From: a bacterium
GTDB taxonomy: Bacteria > Cyanobacteriota > Vampirovibrionia > Obscuribacterales > Obscuribacteraceae
Direction of reading: 5' to 3'
DNA length: 7,096 nucleotides
NCBI GenBank assembly: GCA_030431355.1
Contig: JAUIJG010000281.1
Location: 1-7,096 of the forward strand
The stretch's first letter is position 1. Each line of letters begins with the position of its first letter. The position numbers and the translations under genes were made by a program. Under the pieces are notes generated by a model. The model saw only the letters and a program-made list of their open reading frames with translations, had not been told where the DNA came from and made no database searches. This document shows positions 1 to 5,483 of the stretch, one piece after another.

Positions 1-578
1 GTTGTTTGCGCTGCTTGCGCTGCCTGTGGTCTAGAGTTTGCTTTCGGCATGGACTTGAAGCCGGCGGTGGGGAAAACAGGGATCTGGGTCTGGCTGGCCT
101 GCCTGGTGCCTCTCAATTGATTGGCTTCGTCCGCTCTTCCAAGGGTTTCCAGAACATTGGCAAATTCATTCAAGAGTTGTTTGACTTTCGGCTCACTCGA
201 CCCGAATACTCTTGAATTGACAGCCAGGGCGCGTCTATAAAGTCGCTCCGCCTCATTTAGATCCTTATTGGTCTTGGCCAACATGGCCAGATTGGCAAGA
301 ATACTGGCTAACTCATCGGCATTGGCACCGAGGGCGTTCTCGTAGATTTCCAGGGACCTATAGCCATAGGTGCTGGCTTCTTTCAGCTTTCCACGCAGCA
401 ATAGAAACTGGCATAGTTTATCCAGGGTGAGAGCCAATCTCTGGTCACCAGGACCGAAGACTTCCGCTTCCTCCACAGCCACATGCCAGGTGTGCTCGGC
501 ATAGTCGTATTTGCCTTCCTGCTGAGCGCGGACAGCTTCGTCAAATTTATCTTTCCATTCCTGTTCGTCGTCAAACAT
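1..578 (-). CDS. Tetratricopeptide (kinesin-light-chain-type TPR) protein, C-terminus cut by window edge
   Basis: Reading from the ATG at 578 on the minus strand, the frame stays open for 192 codons to the window edge, so the gene is incomplete at its 3' end. Residues 1-155 are helical repeats of about 42 residues. Equivalent alanines fall at 27 (YAEHTW), 68 (EASTYGY), 110 (EAERLYRRAL) and 152 (EANQL), spaced 41, 42 and 42. This spacing and the LY/RAL pattern are typical of kinesin-light-chain-type TPRs, which mediate protein-protein contacts. After residue 160 the protein turns into a Gln/Ala/Pro-rich, low-complexity stretch (AAQAAQT). There is no signal peptide, so a cytosolic location is inferred. 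The start is backed by the fit of the repeats but has no clear Shine-Dalgarno. The gene lies 81 bases downstream of the CPBP protease gene on the same strand and may be co-transcribed; only a weak 5-bp hairpin (606-619) sits between them. The partner is unknown. Confidence 0.85.
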   Translation of the reverse strand, partial: MFDDEQEWKDKFDEAVRAQQEGKYDYAEHTWHVAVEEAEVFGPGDQRLALTLDKLCQFLLLRGKLKEASTYGYRSLEIYENALGANADELASILANLAMLAKTNKDLNEAERLYRRALAVNSRVFGSSEPKVKQLLNEFANVLETLGRADEANQLRGTRQASQTQIPVFPTAGFKSMPKANSRPQAAQAAQT

Positions 579-659
579 TTATCTGGTCAGGTTAAAACCG
601 TTGAAGCACCGGCTGGTGCGAGGATATTAGGAGGCTGCCTCTAATTTCATGCCCAAAAT

Positions 660-2192
660 TCAGCTATAGGCAACCAGGGCCATGATAAATGTGCAGCTGT
701 TCCACATGCAGTGAGCGACCATGGACGGCACCAGGCTGCGGGTTTTCTCCATTATGAAGGCGAATAGGAAGCCGAGACAGAAGAGCTGCAAGAAACCGCC
801 TAAATCCAGGTGAATGGCTGAGAAAACAAAGCCGCTGATCACCAGCGATGGAAAAATGCTCAGTTTGCGACGCAGGGCAGTGTAGAGAAAACCGCGGAAG
901 AGAATCTCTTCCACCAGGGCTGGAAGTACTCCCAGGGCGACTATGAAGAGGACGATGCCCAGGAGATCAGCCTCTTTGGCTGCTGCCATAACCACTGCCA
1001 CAATGGGATTGTCTGAACCCTGGGAGCCGAGTTTGGTCGAGAGGTAGACAGCTCCAGCCACCACAGGGATACAAGCGTACCAGGTAAGAATTCCTGCCGT
1101 GACAAGTTTGAATATGCCCCGGTTTTCCTCTTCCACTTTGAATTTGAGCTTCAAAGTAGAGAAGAATGGAAATTTATGCGGTCTTATGCCCAGATACCAG
1201 ATTAAGAAAATCGCTGGCAGGTTCTGGAAAAGATATAGGGCAGCGGTGAGTAAAGCCACGGTCACGATGCCGTTTTCAGAAGCAAAGTTAGCCAGGTGAC
1301 CGGCCAGGTGCTTGATCGGAGGGGCTATTAAAAATTCGGTGGCCAACCAACCGATGAAAACACCGTAAACAACTCTCCAGTTCCATTGCGGCGGCCCTTG
1401 TATCAAAGCCTTTCCCGCATCGGAGGTGGGATTTCTGGGGAGGAAAAAGAGCTGAACCACCAGAACTATGAGACCGACAAGAAAGGACAAGACTGCAAGA
1501 CAACCGAAGATGAAGAGCCGGATCATGTACCAGAGATAATGCTCATGGAAGTCCTGGTGCAGCTCTTTGAAGTTCTTCTTATGGTGCGCTGTCTTCTCCA
1601 GTTGGAGCGTCACTATCTCTTTGTACCAACCCAGGGGAACATCGGCTGAGACTATCTTTTTGAACTCCGGATAGTCTTTCTTGGTGACGCTGCGTTTAAC
1701 GTATAAGGCTTCCAGTAGTCCGGCCAGTCGGTCGGCTTTTTCTTCTTTTATCGCTCTCAGCTGCTTTATCTGGTCTCTGACATTCTTGCCCTGCTCGCCC
1801 AGTAAAACCACTTTCTTCAAAAGCAGCTTGGAAGACTTGGGGGCCGCATCCACGGCTTTATCAAGGAGATTGCCTGCTTCTAGATAAAGCTTATCCTTTC
1901 CCTTTTCCGACATATCTTCCGAGCCGGGCAAGGAAGCGGCATAGCTCTCGATGGCCACGTAGCCGGAAGTGAACTTGAGAAGAATTTCGGCTCTATCAGA
2001 CTGGGTGTAGGCGAGATTTGCATTGGAGCGGCTCTGGAAACTTTTGTATCCGTTCAGACCGACAAAAATCGTGGCGGCAACCATCAGTACACTGATGACT
2101 GCCTTTCGCCTTTCGTCTTTGAATGCAATGGCCAGGGCCACAAGCACTACGAATCCGAGAAGCCAGGCGTAGTATAGGTACGAGACGTTCAA
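660..2192 (-). CDS. CPBP-family (Abi/CaaX-like) intramembrane metalloprotease with N-terminal soluble insert
   Basis: 510 residues, starting at TTG 2192 with AAAGGA six bases upstream; the frame is closed upstream by a stop and offers no ATG. The C-terminal 200 residues carry all three CPBP motifs: the EExxxR motif at E428-E429-R433 (VEEILFRG), FxxxH at F457-H461, and HxxxN at H494-N498. In this family the Glu and His residues bind the catalytic zinc and the enzyme cuts within the membrane. Likely membrane segments are near 5-25, 31-48, 222-251, 272-291, 308-333, 361-386, 411-424, 445-460, 466-481 and 488-508. Between segments two and three lies a Lys-rich, mostly helical soluble stretch (about 50-218) that is not part of the core CPBP fold and may present substrate. 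The substrate is unknown; family members range from prenyl-protein processing to bacteriocin self-immunity. A large hairpin lies just upstream of the ribosome binding site. Confidence 0.93.
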   Translation of the reverse strand: MNVSYLYYAWLLGFVVLVALAIAFKDERRKAVISVLMVAATIFVGLNGYKSFQSRSNANLAYTQSDRAEILLKFTSGYVAIESYAASLPGSEDMSEKGKDKLYLEAGNLLDKAVDAAPKSSKLLLKKVVLLGEQGKNVRDQIKQLRAIKEEKADRLAGLLEALYVKRSVTKKDYPEFKKIVSADVPLGWYKEIVTLQLEKTAHHKKNFKELHQDFHEHYLWYMIRLFIFGCLAVLSFLVGLIVLVVQLFFLPRNPTSDAGKALIQGPPQWNWRVVYGVFIGWLATEFLIAPPIKHLAGHLANFASENGIVTVALLTAALYLFQNLPAIFLIWYLGIRPHKFPFFSTLKLKFKVEEENRGIFKLVTAGILTWYACIPVVAGAVYLSTKLGSQGSDNPIVAVVMAAAKEADLLGIVLFIVALGVLPALVEEILFRGFLYTALRRKLSIFPSLVISGFVFSAIHLDLGGFLQLFCLGFLFAFIMEKTRSLVPSMVAHCMWNSCTFIMALVAYS

Positions 2193-2198
2193 AGTTGG

Positions 2199-2204
2199 TC
2201 CTTT
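2199..2204 (-). promoter_or_regulatory. Ribosome binding site deciding the TTG start of the CPBP protease
   Basis: AAAGGA on the minus strand ends six bases before the TTG at 2192. No ATG or GTG start is available in frame before the upstream stop, so this site supports the TTG start. Confidence 0.7.
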
Positions 2205-2213
2205 AGATGGGGA

Positions 2214-2251
2214 TTGAGCCAGGAACTAATAGTATATAGCTTCTGGCTCAA
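2214..2251 (-). promoter_or_regulatory. Long hairpin / dyad upstream of the CPBP protease, with a TATACT box in its centre
   Basis: TTGAGCCAG at 2214-2222 is matched exactly by CTGGCTCAA at 2243-2251. The pairing continues inward with one wobble and one mismatch to CTA/TAG (2226-2228 with 2237-2239), giving 15-base arms around an 8-base loop. On the minus strand the loop contains TATACT (2236-2231), a near-consensus -10 box; no good -35 stands 17 bases upstream (CGCAAG). The structure ends nine bases before the AAAGGA ribosome binding site. It could be a repressor operator over the promoter, or a 5'-leader RNA hairpin if transcription starts further up. The dyad is seen directly; the role is inferred. 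Confidence 0.55.
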
Positions 2252-2287
2252 GCCTTGCGTAAAAGAAGCCTGCGCCTGTTATTTTGA

Positions 2288-2304
2288 GATTTATCAGATA
2301 AATC
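2288..2304. promoter_or_regulatory. Perfect 17-bp palindrome, possible regulator binding site
   Basis: GATTTATC, one centre base (A), then GATAAATC form an exact 8-bp inverted repeat. It lies in the non-coding gap about 60 bases upstream of the TATACT box of the CPBP protease, a spacing usual for activator sites. As RNA it would need a one-base loop, so a DNA operator is more likely than a hairpin. The binding protein is unknown. Confidence 0.4.
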
Positions 2305-2360
2305 AAGACACTGAATCTATAGCCGACAGAGCGGGCTGCCCACTCTCCAGAGCAATTCTC

Positions 2361-2397
2361 CTCAGAGTAATTCTGTCTGGACAGAACCTACTCAGAG
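2361..2397 (-). terminator. Long imperfect stem-loop just after the 101-residue membrane protein gene
   Basis: TTCTGTC (2371-2377) and GACAGAA (2380-2386) pair perfectly. Beyond a small internal loop, CTCAGAGTA (2361-2369) pairs with TACTCAGAG (2389-2397) with one mismatch, giving about 15 paired bases. It begins nine bases after the stop codon at 2406. No T-run follows on the minus strand, so it is not a classical intrinsic terminator. It may protect the mRNA 3' end or act in termination with Rho. Confidence 0.45.
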
Positions 2398-2405
2398 GGC
2401 AATGC

Positions 2406-2711
2406 CTATTCTCCACCACCCCAGAAGGTAGCGCCGTATTCACCGAGTTCACCGAATCCGCTGAACTCTCCGTAGTCGCCGAAGGCATCCATTCCACCAA
2501 ACTCCGTGGTCACGTCGTGCATGAAGTCGGAGTCGTAGTCAGGATAGTAGCCCGGATCGCTACGGGGCACCTGGTCGGGATAGTATCCCCAGGGGAACAT
2601 CTTAGAGAGCTGCTTTCTTCTCAAGAACTTAGGCAACTTGACCACCCCCAGTCCGATCAGGACAAGGGCTGCAAATATTAGTTCAGTCAGGACAATGTTG
2701 TTCCAGTTCAT
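2406..2711 (-). CDS. Unrecognised 101-residue single-span membrane protein with acidic Gly/Tyr/Phe-rich tail
   Basis: Starts at ATG 2711, preceded by GAGG only two bases away, an unusually short spacing. Residues 6-24 form one hydrophobic segment (IVLTELIFAALVLIGLGVV). A strongly basic patch (KLPKFLRRKQLSK, 25-37) follows, which predicts N-out/C-in or a retained signal anchor. The rest is a tail with no net hydrophobicity: GYYPD occurs twice (42-46, 54-58), and residues 71-101 are a run of FGG/FGD/YGE/FGE-type motifs, acidic overall and ending GGGE. No family was recognised. The membrane segment plus ordered charge pattern is why this frame is preferred to the 155-codon plus-strand frame over the same bases. 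It lies between the CPBP protease and the RHH gene, all on the minus strand, each with its own spacer. The tail resembles disordered interaction or self-association regions; that is inference. Confidence 0.7.
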   Translation of the reverse strand: MNWNNIVLTELIFAALVLIGLGVVKLPKFLRRKQLSKMFPWGYYPDQVPRSDPGYYPDYDSDFMHDVTTEFGGMDAFGDYGEFSGFGELGEYGATFWGGGE

Positions 2712-2805
2712 ATCCTCAGTACCTAAGAATCAGGTATGGATAGAAACTTTCCGTGCCTATACATAGAAAATGGCTGGAATGCCTCTATAACCCAATTATG
2801 AGGAC

Positions 2806-2832
2806 CTGAAGATTAGAAGTCAACGTCTTCAG
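2806..2832 (-). terminator. Stem-loop downstream of the ribbon-helix-helix gene
   Basis: CTGAAGA (2806-2812) and TCTTCAG (2826-2832) form an exact 7-bp stem with a 13-base loop, starting eight bases after the stop codon of the RHH gene. There is no T-run after it on the minus strand, so intrinsic termination is only possible, not shown. Confidence 0.35.
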
Positions 2833-2840
2833 TGGGAGAA

Positions 2841-3047
2841 TTACTCATTATCCGTTAGGAGAGCTACTTTCTGATTTCCAACTGTGCTCACGGACATTTG
2901 TGGACTCTGGGTGCGCTTGAAGTTCTCGATATACCTTCTGAGAGCTTCTCTTATAAGATCTGATCTAGTTCTATGCTCGACCTGGGCGACAAAGTCGATC
3001 TGTTCAAGTAAACCGGGGGGTAATGCAACTAATACTTTCTTAGGCAT
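2841..3047 (-). CDS. Small ribbon-helix-helix (CopG/Arc-type) DNA-binding protein
   Basis: 68 residues from ATG 3047. The frame is open further up to a GTG at 3131, but the added residues are hydrophobic and Phe/Cys-rich and do not fit the fold, whereas MPKKVLVALP is the usual N-terminus. AAGG stands eight bases before the ATG. Residues 3-9 (KKVLVAL) form the DNA-contacting strand, 11-24 helix A and 28-45 helix B with the typical RSDLIREALRRYI sequence. Such proteins dimerise and bind operator DNA through the strand pair. The C-terminal 20 residues are polar and probably loose. No nickel-binding domain (NikR) is present and no toxin gene adjoins it, so an antitoxin role has no support. It is divergent from selD across 381 bases, so it could regulate itself and perhaps selD; that is inference. 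Confidence 0.85.
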   Translation of the reverse strand: MPKKVLVALPPGLLEQIDFVAQVEHRTRSDLIREALRRYIENFKRTQSPQMSVSTVGNQKVALLTDNE

Positions 3048-3428
3048 GCGACAACCTTGTATGAACGAACGCGGGAATAACACAACGAAATATAAGAACC
3101 CACACAAGCCTGTAGACGTTCGCAAGTCCACCGTCTTTGCACAGGCGTAACCGATAAGTTCCAGTGTATAAAGTTACAACTATCGGGCGATTTTTTAAAG
3201 AGCTGAAATGCCCATAAATACAGTAAACTGTAGATTCTTATATAAAAGGTTTTTTGGAATGTCTCAAACCCTGTCCTGTCGAGACCTGCATAACGACCGG
3301 TTTTCAGAAGGACCGATTTTAGTGGCTTTCTAGGATTGTTGTAATTTGATAAAAACACTTGACCTTTTTGATCTTCCGAAAACATGTGATTATGCGAGTC
3401 TTCTTTGTATATAAAGAGTAGTAAAAGT
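3048..3428. other. Divergent intergenic region between the RHH gene and selD
   Basis: No convincing gene was found here. The stretch is more AT-rich than its neighbours. It contains a terminator-like stem-loop on the plus strand (3151-3196), a spaced direct repeat GACCGGTTTT / GACCGATTTT (3295-3304, 3311-3320), and TTGACC (3359-3364) and TTGATC (3368-3373) as possible -35 boxes for selD. Only a poor -10 (TATGCG at 3391-3396) sits 17 bases after the second box. A 138-codon minus-strand frame (3029-3445) and a 41-codon plus-strand frame (3208-3333) cross it, but their composition and start signals do not look coding. Confidence 0.6.
3151..3196 (+). terminator. Terminator-like stem-loop with T6 run upstream of selD
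   Basis: CCGATA, a bulged A and GTT (3151-3160) pair with AACTATCGG (3178-3186), giving nine base pairs around a 17-base loop. GCGA and then six T (3191-3196) follow. The orientation is plus strand. No gene ends just before it, so it would either stop antisense or leader RNA from the RHH side or act as an attenuator if selD transcription began upstream. The long loop makes it a moderate candidate. Confidence 0.4.
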
Positions 3429-4496
3429 ATGAATGAAAGTTTCAAAACAAGTGAGCATAAATTGACTGCCCGGGTGAAAGCCGGTGGTTGTGCGGCAAAG
3501 CTTGGATCGGCAGAGTTGCAGAAGATCCTGAGTAAAGTTCCGGTGATTCAATCCCCGCAAATCATCGCGGGAATTTCCGGCTTCGAAGATGCTGCTGTTT
3601 ACAAAATTTCAGATGATCTTGCAATTGTGGAGACCATAGATTTCTTCCCTCCTCTTGTGGACGATCCATATATCTTCGGACAAATTGCAGCGGCCAACGC
3701 TCTTTCAGACATATACGCGATGGGAGCCAAGCCGATAATCGCTTTGAATGTTCTCTGTTTTCCTACTTGCGACTTTCCCATGGAAGTGCTTGAGGAGATT
3801 CTTCTTGGAGGGGCTGAAAAGGTTAAGGAATCAGGAGCTAGCCTTGCCGGAGGGCATTCCATTCAGACCACCGAACCGGTCTACGGGCTCTCGGTTACCG
3901 GTCTGGTTTCTCCTCAATCGGTACTCACCAATGGCGGTGCCCGGCCCGGTGACAGATTGTTGCTAACCAAACCGATAGGAAGCGGCATCTCTCTTCTTGG
4001 ATTGAAAGGAGGCGAACTTAGCGAGTCTTCCGAAAAGGAGCTTTACAGCAGTTTGACCGGTTTAAACGACAAAGCCTGCGAGGTAGCTCTCGGCTTTCCG
4101 GTCAGTTCTATGACCGACATTACCGGATTCGGCTTAGTTGGCCATTTGAGAGAGATGGCGATGGCCAGCAATCTCTACGCCGAGTTGCAAGTTGATAAGG
4201 TTCCAACTTTCAGCCAGGCTGTCGACCTTGCCGGTCAGGGCTTTGTGCCGGCAGGAGCCTATGGCAACCGTCAGTCATTTTCCGATTTTGTTACCTATAT
4301 AAAGGATGTGGATCTTGCCCTTCAAGATCTCTTGTATGATCCTCAGACCTCCGGCGGTTTGTTGATCGCCATCGGCGAAGAGCACGTAGAGAGACTTGCT
4401 TCGCAACTCCATTCTCGGGGTATTAGCGCTCAAGATATCGGATGTTTCGGTAAACCCGGAGAAGATAAGCCCAGGGGGCAAGTTTATGTGGTTTAG
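3429..4496 (+). CDS. selD: Selenophosphate synthase (selenide, water dikinase), Cys form
   Basis: 355 residues from ATG 3429; a TTG at 3405 in the same frame adds eight residues but has no better ribosome site. The enzyme makes selenophosphate from selenide and ATP, the selenium donor for selenocysteine and 2-selenouridine. The N-terminal active site reads AGGCAAKLG, with Cys21 (TGT) and Lys24 matching the catalytic Cys/Sec and Lys of E. coli SelD. Other family hallmarks are GFEDAAVY (51-58), VETIDFFPPLVDDPYIFGQ (67-85), ANALSDIYAMG (89-99), LAGGHS (139-144), a TDITGFGLVGHL block and DPQTSGGLL near the C-terminus. The length matches the usual 345-355. It is followed after 17 bases by yedF, so the two form an operon. 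No in-frame TGA is used, so this enzyme itself is not a selenoprotein. Confidence 0.97.
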   Translation: MNESFKTSEHKLTARVKAGGCAAKLGSAELQKILSKVPVIQSPQIIAGISGFEDAAVYKISDDLAIVETIDFFPPLVDDPYIFGQIAAANALSDIYAMGAKPIIALNVLCFPTCDFPMEVLEEILLGGAEKVKESGASLAGGHSIQTTEPVYGLSVTGLVSPQSVLTNGGARPGDRLLLTKPIGSGISLLGLKGGELSESSEKELYSSLTGLNDKACEVALGFPVSSMTDITGFGLVGHLREMAMASNLYAELQVDKVPTFSQAVDLAGQGFVPAGAYGNRQSFSDFVTYIKDVDLALQDLLYDPQTSGGLLIAIGEEHVERLASQLHSRGISAQDIGCFGKPGEDKPRGQVYVV

Positions 4497-4500
4497 TTCT

Positions 4501-4504
4501 GGAG
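4501..4504 (+). promoter_or_regulatory. Ribosome binding site deciding the TTG start of yedF
   Basis: GGAG nine bases before TTG 4514. The first ATG in frame lies far inside the protein, after the conserved CPEP motif, so TTG is the only sensible start. Confidence 0.6.
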
Positions 4505-4513
4505 TGATCTCTT

Positions 4514-5173
4514 TTGAAAGATTCTGAAAATGCCGTTGACCTGCGAGGTCTGGTCTGTCCTGAACCGGTTTTGAGGACAAAGAAACTGATTGATAACCCG
4601 GATTTCTCTTCCCTTGAGGTTCTGGTCGATACGGAAGTGAATGTCAAAAATCTGGAGCGATTAGCCCATTCCAAAAAAGTAGCTTTCACAAGTACCGATG
4701 AAAGCGGACATTTTCGGATATCTTTGAGCCAGGGACCAGAATCTTCGTCAAAATCCTTGCCAGAATCCGGAGCCGGGGCAGGCGCCAAAACTGTCGGAAG
4801 CGCTGTAGCAAAGAAATCATCTTCCGAATCAGAGTCTGTAGGTACGGTTGTATTTCTTGGTAAGGATGCTTTTGGCGAAGGTGACAGGGACTTCAGCCTC
4901 AGTTTGGTCAATGTCTTCTTACAGACCATGTTTGAATCTGGTCATAGACCCCGGGCCGTTTTGATGGCCAATAGCGGGGTCAAGCTTATGGGTCGGGATT
5001 CTGGTGTAAGACCGGTCCTTGATCAGTTCCGGGACGCCGGTTGTGATGTTCTTGCTTGCGGACTATGTGTGGAGTTCTACGGACTGAAAGAGGATGTGCC
5101 CACCGAGCAAGTGACCAACATGTTCTCCATCTGTGAGTATATGATGACCGCCGACAAAGTAATAAACCCGTAA
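4514..5173 (+). CDS. yedF: Selenium metabolism protein YedF (TusA domain plus DsrE-like domain)
   Basis: 219 residues from TTG 4514. Residues 7-74 are a TusA/SirA-like sulfurtransferase domain with the active-site motif LVCPEPVL (Cys15). A Ser/Gly/Ala/Glu-rich linker (about 75-109) follows. Residues 110-219 form a DsrE/DsrF-like domain with MANSGVKL and a Cys cluster at 177, 182 and 185 (CDVLACGLCVEFYGL). This two-domain layout is the selenium-linked YedF family, known to co-occur with selD. Its exact reaction is not settled; a role in carrying selenium or sulfur as a persulfide/perselenide to or from SelD is the usual proposal. It sits 17 bases after selD, which supports that link. The linker is longer and lower in complexity than I would expect, but no motif is missing. 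Its stop codon is inside a strong hairpin. Confidence 0.94.
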   Translation: MKDSENAVDLRGLVCPEPVLRTKKLIDNPDFSSLEVLVDTEVNVKNLERLAHSKKVAFTSTDESGHFRISLSQGPESSSKSLPESGAGAGAKTVGSAVAKKSSSESESVGTVVFLGKDAFGEGDRDFSLSLVNVFLQTMFESGHRPRAVLMANSGVKLMGRDSGVRPVLDQFRDAGCDVLACGLCVEFYGLKEDVPTEQVTNMFSICEYMMTADKVINP

Positions 5174-5194
5174 CAGGTACTACTGTTGCGGGTT
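5165..5194. terminator. Strong hairpin over the yedF stop codon, shared by convergent genes
   Basis: AACCCGTAACAG (5165-5176) pairs with CTGTTGCGGGTT (5183-5194), 12 pairs with one wobble and a 6-base loop GTACTA. The TAA stop of yedF (5171-5173) lies in the left arm. On the plus strand CATCAAGTTTGATC follows, with no T-run; on the minus strand TATTACTTTG follows, which is somewhat T-rich. It lies between convergent yedF and the 50-residue gene (stop at 5267), so a two-way terminator is likely. Confidence 0.6.
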
Positions 5195-5266
5195 CATCAA
5201 GTTTGATCGGTTACAGTCCGGAGTTGTCCAGTCGTTCAGGCAGTGGATGACTGATTGGCAGTGGGA

Positions 5267-5419
5267 CTAGAGATTTCGATTGTAGTTGCTGAAAAAACCG
5301 TCCTGGTTGAGGACTTTATACAAAAACATGGACATGATCATAGTCATGATTACGATTGTCACTATGATAGCCATGGTTGCCTCGTGCACCATATTCACGA
5401 TGTCGGCTAATATATGCAT
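5267..5419 (-). CDS. Unrecognised 50-residue small membrane protein
   Basis: ATG 5419 on the minus strand is preceded by AGGTGG with five bases between, an excellent ribosome site, and the frame runs 50 codons to TAG 5269-5267. The protein starts MHILADIVNMVHEA, then has one strongly hydrophobic segment (about 15-37, rich in Met, Ile, Val and Thr), and ends in a polar Asn/Tyr-rich tail (residues 38-50, NQDGFFSNYNRNL). A short amphipathic helix before a single membrane span is the typical shape of small bacterial membrane proteins, which often regulate a larger partner. No family was recognised. It is convergent with selD-yedF and shares the hairpin at 5165-5194 as its likely end. A TTGACA hexamer stands at 5494-5489 upstream, but no good -10 follows at the right distance; TAAGAT nearer the gene is a weaker choice. 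The gene is shorter than common annotation cut-offs. Alternative frames over the same bases lack a ribosome site. Confidence 0.72.
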   Translation of the reverse strand: MHILADIVNMVHEATMAIIVTIVIMTMIMSMFLYKVLNQDGFFSNYNRNL

Positions 5420-5483
5420 GTGTGCCACCTGAAAAGGACCACTTTATCTTAACAGAAATATGAAGAGATGCAAATGAAAAGAG

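Noticed and set aside
606..619. Hairpin GCACC/GGTGC between the CPBP and TPR genes
   Set aside because: There are only five base pairs and no continuous T-run, so it is too weak to call a terminator.
2214..2681. 155-codon plus-strand frame
   Set aside because: It is antisense to the 101-residue membrane protein, its start falls in the large dyad, and its second half has the Val/Leu/His bias typical of a shadow frame.
3066..3122. CGAACG and CGTTCG inverted repeat upstream of the RHH gene
   Set aside because: The arms are only six bases with 45 bases between them; likely chance.
3261..3285. GTCTC/GAGAC stem in the selD upstream region, considered as part of a tRNA or riboswitch
   Set aside because: No acceptor stem, anticodon arm or T-loop consensus can be built around it, and no known riboswitch core is visible.
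3208..3333. 41-codon plus-strand ORF upstream of selD
   Set aside because: Its composition is uneven with many rare-type codons and the only start signal is AAGAG five bases upstream; not enough to call.
3029..3445. 138-codon minus-strand frame across the RHH-selD gap
   Set aside because: It overlaps both flanking genes, is rich in Phe, Tyr and Cys, and has a TTG start inside selD without a ribosome site; it looks like a chance frame in AT-rich DNA.
5300..5314. Terminator-like hairpin GTCCT/AGGAC with a T6 run on the minus strand
   Set aside because: It lies inside the 50-residue membrane protein gene and encodes its VLNQDGFF region, so it is best explained as coding.
5328..5432. 34-codon plus-strand hydrophobic ORF (MDMIIVMI start)
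   Set aside because: It is the reverse complement of the hydrophobic coding stretch of the 50-residue gene and has no ribosome site at a proper distance.
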